DNA of 64,000 nucleotides from Channa striata (taxonomy: Eukaryota; Chordata; Actinopteri; Anabantiformes; Channidae), in NCBI GenBank assembly GCA_033026295.1, contig CM065180.1, positions 17,725,023 to 17,789,022 on the forward strand, written 5' to 3'. Below, piece by piece: positions 14,325 to 24,593 of this stretch (the stretch's first letter is position 1; the number at the start of each line of letters is the position of its first letter). Below the pieces are notes generated by a model. That model was not told where the DNA came from, did not search any database, and saw nothing but the letters and a program-made list of their open reading frames with translations. Position numbers and translations under genes: made by a program.

Positions 14325-14774
14325 ATGCTGACTTTACTAGTTGGACTGTTGTCTCTGGTTAGTGGACGCACGGCGCAGAGCCAGGACGCTACAGGTAGCC
14401 GCTTCGTTTGCAACGCCATTCCCCCGGGCGCAGAGCCGGGCTGCGGGTACGGACCTACAGGGAACCGGGTTCAGTCGAGCAGCCCCGTGGAGGACGAGCT
14501 CCGGAATACGATCATGGAGCTCAGAGAGACCATCCTGCAGCAGAAAGAGACCATCGTGAGCCAGCAGGGAACCATCAAGGAGCTCAACTCCAAGCTGGCG
14601 CGCTGCGAGGCGGCAGCCGACGAGTCTTCGCAAGCCAAGTCCCGGGGTCAAGGCTCCAGACGGAAGGAGCTGGGCAAGAACACCATGGGGGATCTGCCCC
14701 GGGACCCCAACGAGACCATGGACCAGCTGGGCAAGACCATGCAGAGTCTGAAGGGTCGGCTGGAGAACTTGGAG
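14325..14774 (+). CDS. nptx2: nptx2 coding exon 1
   Basis: Encodes residues 1-150: signal peptide, N-terminal cysteines and the first coiled coil. It ends LENLE before donor GTAAGA, phase 0. The block GKNTMGDLPRDP is highly conserved in neuronal pentraxins. GC-rich sequence here keeps other frames open on both strands; those are shadows. Confidence 0.95.
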
Positions 14775-17700
14775 GTAAGACGGCGCAAGCGTTCAGCTCC
14801 AACAAATCACAGATCACCGCTCATTTGTTCTTAACTCAAACCAACGTGTTAATACCGATCATCAAAATGACCGGCTGCATCATATGTTTTTATCAAAGCT
14901 TCATACTCATACAGCAGCGTCTTCCAGCTTTCACTATGGGGCATTAGGCGTCTGATAAGGCTGTGCCCAGCGGGAGATCTCCCAGGGGATCCGTCAGATC
15001 AAAGGGTCACGAAATTGGCGTGTCACATCAATGCGTTTTTAATCATTGAATACAGCTCGGATGGTGAAACGCAGAGTGCAGAAGAGTCATCAATAACAAA
15101 TGAGAAACAAAAAATCTTGTAAAAGGTAGGCTAGTCATGCATGTGGTGCAGCGCACTCTTGAATTATTTATGAGCAATGTGTGTGTGTGTGTGTGTGTTT
15201 TTCCCCAAAAAATATTTTATTTGCAGTCATGTGACTAATTATTCATAGCAGCTGATGAAATCATTTCCAGGACATTTCACCTGCATCAGAGCATCAAAAT
15301 TTTAAACGGATTCAAAAGCTCAGTAGTTTGGTTCATCATATTTCTGTTGACCTGCCAGCTCGGATTCTCAACCAGCCCTTTGTTAAGTCCTCACTTCTGC
15401 TCTCTGCATTAACACGTCCCACTGACACCGAGGTCACTTATAGTAAAGTACTTTACATACAGTAGGAGGGCGATAGAAGCTCTGGCTTTATCTCCCTTGT
15501 CACATCGGGGCTGTAGCAATATTTTACCACCTGACAGCCCTGATACCATAAACAGTCACAATACTGTTTATTTAAACTCAAGGTTATTTCTACATACTGC
15601 ATGCTGCATTGCCGATCCATCCATCTGTCCCTATTCCCTTCCCCCTCCCTCTCTCCTTGATTGAATATTTTAATACCCCGATCAAATCAAGGATATACTG
15701 CAGCTGTGCGGGATACATATTATATTGCATTTTAATCACATTTATTGATTTGAATCTGCTTAACATGATGATTACTGCAAGTACGGTGTTGCTGATAGCA
15801 TATGACTCCCAGGAGTAGGACCTCTCTCACCGATCAAAGCCATCTGCATATGTCAACAATTGCATTCAGGGCCTTGTAATTGCTTGCTTCGGCCCTCGGT
15901 GGCAGATTACCTTGGAATGTCTTGCTGGAGCAATTCAGATGGTTCCATTGTGTCAGGAAAAATGAATTAAAGTCTGTGAATGTCCTGCTAACAGCCTGAA
16001 TCCCACAGTGAACCAGACAGCAGGAAACCATCAACACGGCTTTAGAAATGAACATCTGAGGATATTTTGCGATATTTCTGTCTACCACCGAAAAGCAGGG
16101 GCCGGTCCAATTGTTGTTCCCCTTTTCAAAACCTGTCTGCGATCACGCCTGGTGTGAACTGTGGGTGTCGTCGTGCAGCGTGCCTACCTTTCAATACCCA
16201 ACACAGCCATGGGTGTTTGGCAGGTCACCAATCAAAATCTGCCAGAGGAACACACTGTCTTCATTTTGATATTGCTGTATCAAAAATCAATGGTGCTAAA
16301 AGGATATCAGCCTTAAAGGGTAGATAAGAATCAGTCATCCACTGCAAATGGGTCTTTACAGGGACCGAATGGCTGTTTGAGTGCACAGGATTAAGTGGAT
16401 TAAATATCTGTATCATTGTTTGTGTGGGCCGCCCCCCCCTCCACCCATACCTATCTGTCTATCTAACTGTCTGTCTGTCTGTCTTACCTTCTGTCTCCTG
16501 CAATCGTTCCCCTCTCTGCCTCTCAGCAGCAGAGTTTGCGTCTTCCCAGCACAAACATGTCAGCTGGAGGTGTGTCAGCCCTGACTCCTTTGCCACCAGA
16601 GCTGCGGGAGCTGCTGCGGCAGCGTCTGGGGGCACTGGAGACCCAGCTCCTCCGGAAGGTGGCCGAGCTTGAGGAGGAGAAGAGCCAGCTCTACAATGAA
16701 ACAGCGGCTCACCGCCAACGCACCGAGAGCGCTCTCAATTCCCTCCTGGAGAGGATAGTCGAGCTTGAGAAAAGTAAGTGATACAATGGGTGCTGTGAAA
16801 CGCTGTCCAGATTCAACGCCAGATTTTTTTTTTAATTTTATGCCAGATTTAGCACTAATTAGTTCATCCCTATGCAAATGTATGATGATGCAAGGAAGAA
16901 TCTCACAACATAGGTTTTTCTCTGAGCCATTATCAGAGCAGCTCCTGGTACTGAACCTTCTGAGGTTTGGAAAGCAACAATAGATGCTAAATCAGTTTAG
17001 GAAATTTTGGAGAGACGTCCAAACTTTAGGTTATTACTTTGATCGTAGGCGTCAAAATAACACAAATTATCTCTGCCTAAGGGAAATTATAAAAATGTTC
17101 CTCACCACTCACTCGATGTCTTCTGTAGGCTCACATCCCCTAGGGCTCAGTTGAGGATACACGATTTACAGAAATCACCATATACTCATGCAACCACCAT
17201 GCAACACAATAGTCTTGTAAAAAAAAACGAGTCTCTGTGATTTTGACTTTTTAAGTTCACTTTAGATCAAGACAGTGGTGTTGCTTTGCTTTCTGGAAAG
17301 TTTTTCTTTTTTTTTTTAACAAACATAGCCCTACAGTGAAATTGTGACATATATAGTTCTGGCCTTACAGAAATGCACGCTAGGATAAAGTCTAGCACCT
17401 CATGATGCTGAGAAGTTTGAGCTTAAACCTGTTGAGCAACAGCATGAGCAAGATGCTTGGAGTTAGCAGAAGGGAGTTATAATAATATTATTGTTGTTGA
17501 TATTATTAATACTGCTGTTGTTGTTGTTTTGCATGGAGGAATGGGCAGTGTAAATCTTTCATTCAACATTACAGATCTATGATAAAACCAGAGAAATTGT
17601 GATTTGCATTAGCCAAACTCTGCTCAGCACAGATCAAATCACATCAATGTACTGTATGCAGCATTTTTTTTTTTTTTTTGGTGCAAAGCTACTGCAAATA

Positions 17701-20700
17701 TTACTTGTGGGTAGTTTCTATTTCCTGTTTTATGTTAATTTTCACTTTTGGCTTTCAGTAAGACTCTTTTTCGCTGTCTGTAGAATTTATGTTTACTCTA
17801 TTTCTTGGTTTCTTGGTTCTTTCTTTTGTCTCTGAAATATAGACTTGTAATATATTCTTAACTGACTCATTGCAACGTAATTTGCTAACTGTGATCCATT
17901 TGGAAACAACTGAGCCACTATAAAATCCCTAAGTGAACTAAAGCAGCAAAATTAAACCTGATACAAAATGAAATCAACTTTTATTTATAAAGCCCTAATC
18001 ACAGAGGTACCTCAGTGAGTCAGCCTGTACAATGACACCCTCTACTCTTAGTCCCTTGAACATCTCATGCAGATAATACCAACACAGTCTGTATTTTTAT
18101 GTTGAGGGACATACTATTACACAATTTTTCTCATCCAGCTGTCAGACATAGACAATTTAAGCCCAACATTAGATAAATGAAATCACATCGGTCGCCTAAA
18201 AATGAAAGTGTTGAACAAACTGGAAGTTGATTTGTCAAAGTCGTATCTTTAGGAAAACATGAACATTATGTGTGAAGTTTGCGTGACTCTGGGTTAACTG
18301 TTACTTTTTTAATATGCCACTTACTCCTTTATTAGGGTTTTGCTATTATTACTGTGACCATTGTCAAAAGAGAAGTCAAAAAAATTATTCCAAAATACAA
18401 TAATGTGCAATCATTGTCTGTTAACAGGTAATAACGCCTTTAAGTCGCCAGAGGACTTCAAGGTGTCCCTCCCTCTTCGCACTAACTACCTGTACGGTCG
18501 GATTAAGAAGAGCCTTCCAGAAATGTATGCCTTCACCGTGTGCATGTGGCTCAAGTCCAGCGCCAGTCCCGGCATAGGAACCCCATTCTCTTATGGTGTG
18601 CCAGGCCAGGCCAATGAGATAGTCCTTATTGAATGGGGGAACAACCCCATTGAGCTGCTCGTTAATGATAAGGTAGGTCCATAATGAGAAACTGCCGCTT
18701 TGCACAACACTGTGATTATTTAAATTTGTTGAGATTTTCTGAAGTGGGAAAGCTTAGAATCATTCTATTACTTGCCGGGGTATACTGCTGGCTGTAACGA
18801 TGGGAATAAACATGGACCGGCAATGAGGCTAATTAAATACAAACAACGCGTGACTCTGTTCATGGCAGATTTCTCCACGGTGAGAAACAAGCACATAGTT
18901 ATGGTGTGCACTCTACATGTGGGCACAATAATTAAGCAGTTGAGCAGATTTTCACTGACCATCAGCTCTGAATATTTAATTTTGCACTTTTTAAACATTT
19001 AATATCATTGACCCACATTCCATACATATCCAAGAATAACAGTAATTCATTAGAGAACTTATGCTGCCCTGTGTGCTCATTTGAAGACCTAATTTTCTTC
19101 GCTTTCTGTAAACACTATACAGATATCAGCAGTCAGCTAACAGGGTTTCAATTAATACAACAGGAAACAAAGTCGAAGAAACATTTGTGAATATTTTATG
19201 GAATTGAGTCTGAAAAGGAAAAGAATTGTAATTGTTTTGTTGATGTACGCTGTAATGATTCTTTTCCTGATGGCACAGCTGTTTCTGCAGCAGCCTAAGT
19301 TTGCAGGATTTTTTTTTAGGCAGAATGTTACTGCACTGGAGTTTTTTTTTTCCTGCACTGTCTTGTTTACATTGGACATTATTGGCACAGGCAGGTCTCT
19401 TCACAGTTTTCCCTTCACCATGCATTATACATGTGTTGAAGTCAGACGAATGAGAGTAAGATGGTGGGAGAAAACGAAGAGAGGAAAAAAAGAGGGAACT
19501 GGTAGCTTCAGAGCTTCAGAGATGATACAGTATCGAGAAGAGAGAGAAGGGAAAAGAGTGAAAGATCAGAAGATGCCAAAAAAAAAAAGAGGAAGTTATA
19601 ATGTTCTGGAAACTGAAGAAAGAAAGCATCAGAGTGAAAAAGCGACAGTTTCAGGAGAGTGAGACAAGACTAGTGAATATGATTAGCTTATGTGCAGCAG
19701 CACATCCATGTGTTGAACTTGTTCACAGTGATAACAGGGTCTGCTGGGACACATTGTTTATGCTGTTCATTTGGTGCATATTAAGAAGGAAGCAGAAAGC
19801 TGCCTCAACAGTATTAAAAAGTGCAACGTTGTCTGTATTTCGTGTTTGTGGGTGGCAATGTGGAGAGAGATTCTCCATTGTTATGAAGCTGCGTCTTCAT
19901 CAGGGCATTTGTTCTGTTTGAGAGAATTGTTGACGTGCTGTGATTTTTCCATTCAAATGTGACTGCCAGAAGTTTAATCCGTAATGGATTCAACCGGTCT
20001 TGTTCAACATTAGTACTGAGCTGTTTTGGCAAGCGTGCATCTGTAACCTGATGCTCCCAGCTTCTCAATTTTTTGTGTTTATCTGGATTTGCATTTTCCT
20101 AATTTTACGGGGGAAAATGCATAGAAAATGCAATTCTCTGCAGATTATTCTGGATTTTTTTTAATTACTCATCCAAATTCATGGGGTTGACACGTTGCCT
20201 CGCCATCATGAATGTGAGTTCGTATTTTTTCAATGCCAGAAAACACTTTTTTTTATCAGTCTTATCTAGAAGCACAGACTTTATTGAATTCTTTCCTTAC
20301 ATATGGCCTTCTGAAATCATTTTACACTTGCAGACCATTTATTCGCAGCCTTTTTGAGCTGAAGAACAAAGTATCTCTTTTAGCCATTAGTAAAATACAT
20401 CATGGGCTTTTTCAAAACATTTTGACATGTCCCAGCGGGGGAAGCAGAGATGTAGCCACTAACACATGCATTCTTTTAGGCAGCTACTGTAGGACACTGG
20501 TATTGTGCAGTGTTCTCTTAAAAGGAGCAAAGATGGGCTTCCTTTCCTTCCGTGATAAGTCCGAATGTTTGCACTGAGAATATCTGATGGTAAAATCATG
20601 AGACCAGCTCAGATACATTTTATAGTAACACTTCCAGTGTTGCGTATAGTCCCAGGGGTGTAAAGTAGCCACCTAGCATCCTTAATCAGGTCAAATGCTT

Positions 20701-22243
20701 TTGTAATTGCAAATGACTTGAATGTTCATTTTCACTGTCTCTTCCCATCTTCTCAGGTTTATTGGCGCTATATGTGCAACAAGACAAAAGTGTGAAGCAA
20801 TCCTTCAGGCTCATAAGCAAAAGGCTAATGAGTTACACCCTCATAATCTCATGTGTTATGCTGTACCCTCCCGGGACTATGATGTCACTAGTTGGTAAAA
20901 TAACCAGTTGTTTTTCTTTGATCTGTGAACAAAGCAGAAAAGCATAAGAGGATAGTGTTTTGCTGCTAGCTACCCAACTGCTTTGAAGGATGTTCTATCC
21001 CTTGATGTCACCTGGGTAATCTGAATTTTATATGTCGCTCTGGCTCACGTGGAGAATTCTCTGCAGAGGCGTGTCTCTTTGAAGCCCTAACCCTTCTAAT
21101 TGATGTCCTTGTTGTTACTAACGTGCTACAACTAATCTCAAATCTCTCTTGACTCCATGATGTCCAATCATATTCCCCTCTTACCTGGTCCTTGCATGTT
21201 TGGCCTTGCTCTCTCGCCTCATGTTGCTCACCCTTTGCCCTTCTCAACATGCCAGGTGGCCCAGCTTCCGTTGTCAGTGAGTGACGGCCGCTGGCACCAC
21301 ATCTGCATCACCTGGACAACCAGAGACGGTTTCTGGGAGGCCTACCAGGATGGCGAGCGTCTAGGCACCGGGGACAACCTGGCCCCCTGGCACCCAATTA
21401 AACCTGGAGGGGTGATCATCCTTGGCCAGGAGCAGGTGAGAGCAGTAGAGGAGCTTAAGTGGTAGAGAACAGGTGTGCGTGCCTGTGTGTGTGTGTGTGT
21501 GTGTTTTCCCTTGTGTCAGTAATATCCGTGTGTAGTCTCCCCTGAGCACAGTGCCGGAGGCACAGAGCAGGGAGCAGGAGAGAGGAGGCAGAGAGGCTCT
21601 TCTCACGCTATTGTGGCCCTTTCAATGTTAACTCATTCAGCTACCTCTAAACTGCACCATTATGCCCTTGGGAGCTGTATTAATGGGTTATTCTAGTGCT
21701 TAGGACCATGGCAGCACCATGTATATACTTGTACAGTGAATAACCTCCACAGAGGGCCATTAACTTATACTGCCTCACTTTAGAGGAGGGCTGTGTTGAT
21801 TTACGTTTCACAAGGTGAGATTGCTGGAGATTGCACAGTATTGGGCATTGCGCAACTCTTTGATATTTTAAACCGATAGTTCACTGAGAAGTATCCAGCA
21901 TCATTTGGCAGTTTGATGAAAGCAAGCAGAGCGTATTCATTTTAATTAAAGTCTGTTTACATGTCCTTCAAATGTAAAACCTTTCTAAAGTTTGGTGTTC
22001 TCTTTCTGTGTCAAGGACATAGTCGGAGGCCGCTTTGATGCCACCCAGGCCTTTGTGGGCGAGCTGAGCCAGTTCAACATGTGGGACCGAGTTCTGCGTC
22101 CTGTGGACATCATGGGTCTTGCTAACTGCTCGGCTTACATGCCCGGCAACGTGGTTCCTTGGATTGATGCTAACGTGGAGGTGTTTGGTGGTGCAACTAA
22201 AGCTGCTCTGGAGATCTGTGAAGATCGGGCTTTTGATTCCTAA
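14325..22243 (+). CDS. nptx2: Neuronal pentraxin-2 (Narp-like), five coding exons
   Basis: Coding exons are 14325-14774, 16527-16773, 18428-18672, 21256-21435 and 22016-22243. They join in phase to about 449 codons (human NPTX2, as I recall, 431). NPTX2 is secreted at excitatory synapses, forms disulfide-linked multimers and clusters AMPA receptors. Visible features: hydrophobic signal peptide (residues 1 to about 18); N-terminal cysteines C29, C40 and C94; heptad-rich coiled-coil stretches (about 55-95 and 175-232); NxS/T sites at N129, N160 and N207; and a C-terminal pentraxin domain (about 235-440) carrying the family signature HICITWTT (329-336) and the conserved stretch FDATQAFVGE (381-390). 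The N-terminus MLTLL resembles human MLALL, and NNAFKSPEDFKVSLPLRTN matches NPTX2 rather than NPTX1. The ATG has a purine at -3. Whether this is teleost nptx2a or nptx2b is unresolved. A hAT-type element directly follows the stop. Confidence 0.95.
14775..16526 (+). other. nptx2: nptx2 intron 1
   Basis: A 1.75-kb intron with a (TG)n run at 15179-15198 and a short CTGT run near 16469-16486. Nothing else is recognisable. Confidence 0.85.
16527..16773 (+). CDS. nptx2: nptx2 coding exon 2
   Basis: Encodes residues 151-232 plus the first base of codon 233, mostly coiled coil (LLRKVAELEEEKSQLYNETA). The acceptor is a tandem CAGCAGCAG, so the exon may begin at 16527, 16530 or 16533, adding or removing one or two glutamines in phase. 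I chose 16527 because the AG nearest the pyrimidine tract is usually favoured. The donor is GTAAGT, phase 1. Confidence 0.88.
16774..18427 (+). other. nptx2: nptx2 intron 2
   Basis: A 1.65-kb AT-rich intron with poly-T runs near 17305 and 17665. No gene or mobile element recognised. Confidence 0.85.
18428..18672 (+). CDS. nptx2: nptx2 coding exon 3
   Basis: Encodes codon 233 (completed by GT) to residue 314, the first part of the pentraxin domain (FKVSLPLRTNYLYGRIKKSLPE, GTPFSYGVPGQANEIVLIEW). The acceptor is TTAACAG and the donor GTAGGT, phase 0. Confidence 0.95.
18673..21255 (+). other. nptx2: nptx2 intron 3
   Basis: The largest intron of this gene (2.6 kb), AT-rich. An open frame at 19198-19662 is lysine/arginine-rich low-complexity sequence without family resemblance. 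Confidence 0.85.
21256..21435 (+). CDS. nptx2: nptx2 coding exon 4
   Basis: Exactly 60 codons (residues 315-374) that contain the pentraxin signature HICITWTT and the conserved GENLAPWHPIKPGG-like block (here GDNLAPWHPIKPGG). The donor is GTGAGA, and a (TG)n run begins about 48 bases further on. Confidence 0.96.
21484..21504. repeat. (TG)n microsatellite in nptx2 intron 4
   Basis: A run of about 10 TG units shortly downstream of the exon 4 donor, within the 580-bp intron 4 (21436-22015). Confidence 0.9.
22016..22243 (+). CDS. nptx2: nptx2 coding exon 5 and stop
   Basis: Encodes residues 375-449, the end of the pentraxin domain (FDATQAFVGELSQFNMWDR, then CSAYMPGNVVPW), closing with ICEDRAFDS and TAA at 22241-22243. 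Human NPTX2 ends in a similar short acidic tail, so the C-terminus looks native and not created by the element that follows. Confidence 0.95.
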   Translation, partial: DIVGGRFDATQAFVGELSQFNMWDRVLRPVDIMGLANCSAYMPGNVVPWIDANVEVFGGATKAALEICEDRAFDS

Positions 22244-22551
22244 AGCAGGGATTCCCAGCCCTGGTCCTTGGGGGGACTCCTGCCCGGCTTGTTTTCCAAC
22301 TACTTCTGCACTACCCACCGCGTATTACCTGGATTAGGTGTGTTCAGTCAGTCAGACGCTGAAACAAACCATCCTGGATGAGGTTGGATTCGGGGAATAC
22401 AAGCAATTTGGTATCCTCCGACTTCTGATTGACTGAACACACCTGATTCAGGTAATCGGCAGTAGGTAAGGCACAAGTCAGGTGGGGATAGTTGGAAAAG
22501 AAGCAGAGCAGGGGACCATGAGGACAAGGGTTGGGAATCACTGTCCTAAAG
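22238..22551. mobile_element. hAT-type inverted-repeat MITE with 8-bp target duplication
   Basis: The element itself spans 22246-22543 (298 bp). It is flanked on both sides by TCCTAAAG (22238-22245 and 22544-22551), a perfect 8-bp duplication typical of hAT transposition. Its ends, CAGGGATTCCCA and the complement CAGTGATTCCCA, are terminal inverted repeats that extend imperfectly for roughly 120 bases each, with a short central spacer. There is no transposase, so it is non-autonomous. The left duplication contains the last codon and the stop of nptx2, so the element forms the start of the 3' UTR and could fold into a long hairpin in the mRNA. Confidence 0.9.
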
Positions 22552-23640
22552 GATCTGATGTTAGGAATCCAGTACAATCCACTGGGACTGAGCAGTTAAG
22601 TATTCAGACTGTTTGTTGCTTCTGTCAAATCCCAAAAAAGGGCGTCAGTGCAACATTTTTACGTATTTCTATGGTCTTGTAGTCTCAAAGACTCCGTGTT
22701 TACTGGACTCACATGTTAACGTGTCCATTTAATTTGAACCGTGAAGATAGTACAGGACACCAGAGATTAGGCTGCTCATTTTAAGAGGATGCGTTGCTGC
22801 ATCAGTCTACTGTAAAGATGGGACCTACTGTCGTTTCATGTTTTCTCTTCAGTAGATCAGCTTTCATTTGACTCCTCTTTGAAAACAGCTCTCTTTGGTT
22901 GCATTCGTTATATTGACAATGCTGCACTGTGTTTGTAGTGAATGTAGGCTTTGATGTGCTGTGGAACTCCATTCCTGATGGTAGAGAGCTACATGCTGCG
23001 AGCTTCCTCATTTTTTTGAAGAGCAGCGAGGCACCAAAAACCAGAGGTGCTCGTGAGTTCAAAGTGGACGAGGGCAACCTTCACTGTTGATTATCGTGAG
23101 GCATCCCAACAATGCAGATTGTCTAAATATTATGCATGAGCTCAAGCGGTGAAAGAAAGTCGGTTCACATGTGACAGTGCATGCTTTCTGTCAATACCGT
23201 GTGTGTGGGTGTGTTTGTCGCACATTTAAGCAAGCTAATGTAGCGTGCTGACATTACGCAAGAGTGTGTGTTTGTGCGTGCGTATGTTTATGTTCATGTT
23301 TGGATGGCTTGTCTTGCGTGTAAAAAGACCAGAGATTATGAGAGAGGGAGGACATTTTCATTCTTGTAAATCTACGCTTAATACCTCTCTGCCCCTTGAG
23401 CAGCTGCCATATCCCAAACAGCTTTATGGACGGGCTGGCTCTGCTCAGGTTAATAGCAATGTCGGACAGATGCCCAGCGCTGGCGTATCAGCAGAGCTGT
23501 GGACACAAGCCGAGTGCCCAGCGAGGGCAGGGGCTGGGCTTGACCTTCAAGGACAATCCTTAATTCCTCATCTGGGTAGTAATTATCTTGTTTATGAATG
23601 AGTGTGGCCGTGATGTGGTGTTTCTTTATTTGTCATAATC

Positions 23641-24593
23641 AATAAATTGTGATGTGGAGAGGATGTCAAACGAGACCAGCACCCTGCGGACATTATGAAT
23701 GTTGTTATTTGATGGACATTGGTCTTAATTGCCTCTTGCCGAACAAGAACGGCTTTGATCCACGCGTATGGCATATTTTTCAAAAAATGTGGGGAATTAG
23801 TGATTTTTGGCACCGCTCAGTGAATAAAAATGACTAATTTTGCAGCTTAATTTATGTCAGTCTTTAATGTTGTGGCCATTTGTTTCAACACTGTTTGTAT
23901 TTGATAAACTGTAAAACACTGCAAACAGAGACTGGTGCTGAAGCCCCATAAGGGAACACATGTAAAAGAGGCAACAAAGGCATCCGCTTTGGTTTCTTTT
24001 CTTTTTTTTATTTCTCTGTGGACTTTCCTTACTGAGTAGACACTAGAATAAAAGCCATTAAAATTACATTTTAAAAAGGCTACAATGCAGTAGGTTATTG
24101 GACATTGCAGAATGTTATAAGGTGAAGGTGTATACTCACCATTATAAGGACTAGTTGAATGTCACAAACATGTTATGATTGCTGCTGTTTTGAGTGTCTT
24201 TGTTAACAAAGTTTCAGTGTAAAATCAATTTTTTTTTCTGTCCTGTAGAAAGTGTATTTTTCTGGCTTTTTCTGCTCATGATTTTTGTCCATTAGCAGCA
24301 CATTATGTAAAAAAAAAGCTGAAGTACTAAACATGTTTTTAAAAAAGTGAATGGCCTTTCGTGAAAACCATATGTGCTTTTGCTTGTGAACAATTAAAAC
24401 TTTGTGATCAGCTTTTACAGCACTTACTAAGAGCACAGACAATGAGGGACACGGGAAAAAGAAAAATGTGTTTGCCATCATTGTTTTCAGAATTCATACA
24501 CTGAGGGTGACTTGATTCACCTCCGTGCGCAGTTCCCAGTTACAGTTTGCACCTTTCTACCATGTGGCTGAATGTCCTTTTGCACCCAATAAA
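23641..24593 (+). terminator. nptx2: Candidate nptx2 poly(A) signals
   Basis: AATAAA occurs on the + strand at 23641-23646, 23823-23828, 24047-24052 and 24588-24593, that is 1.4-2.35 kb after the stop codon. The sequence alone does not show which is used. Confidence 0.3.

Noticed and set aside
14337..14947. Long alternative frames over nptx2 exon 1 on both strands
   Set aside because: Shadows of the GC-rich true exon; the real frame carries the signal peptide and conserved pentraxin N-terminus.
14325..22243. Identity as nptx1 or another pentraxin
   Set aside because: The coiled-coil exon and the NAFKSPEDFKVSLPLRTN region follow NPTX2, not the KFQLTFPLRTN of NPTX1; long coiled coil excludes CRP and SAP.
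22119..22577. Open frames over the hAT element
   Set aside because: Non-autonomous inverted-repeat sequence; no transposase similarity.
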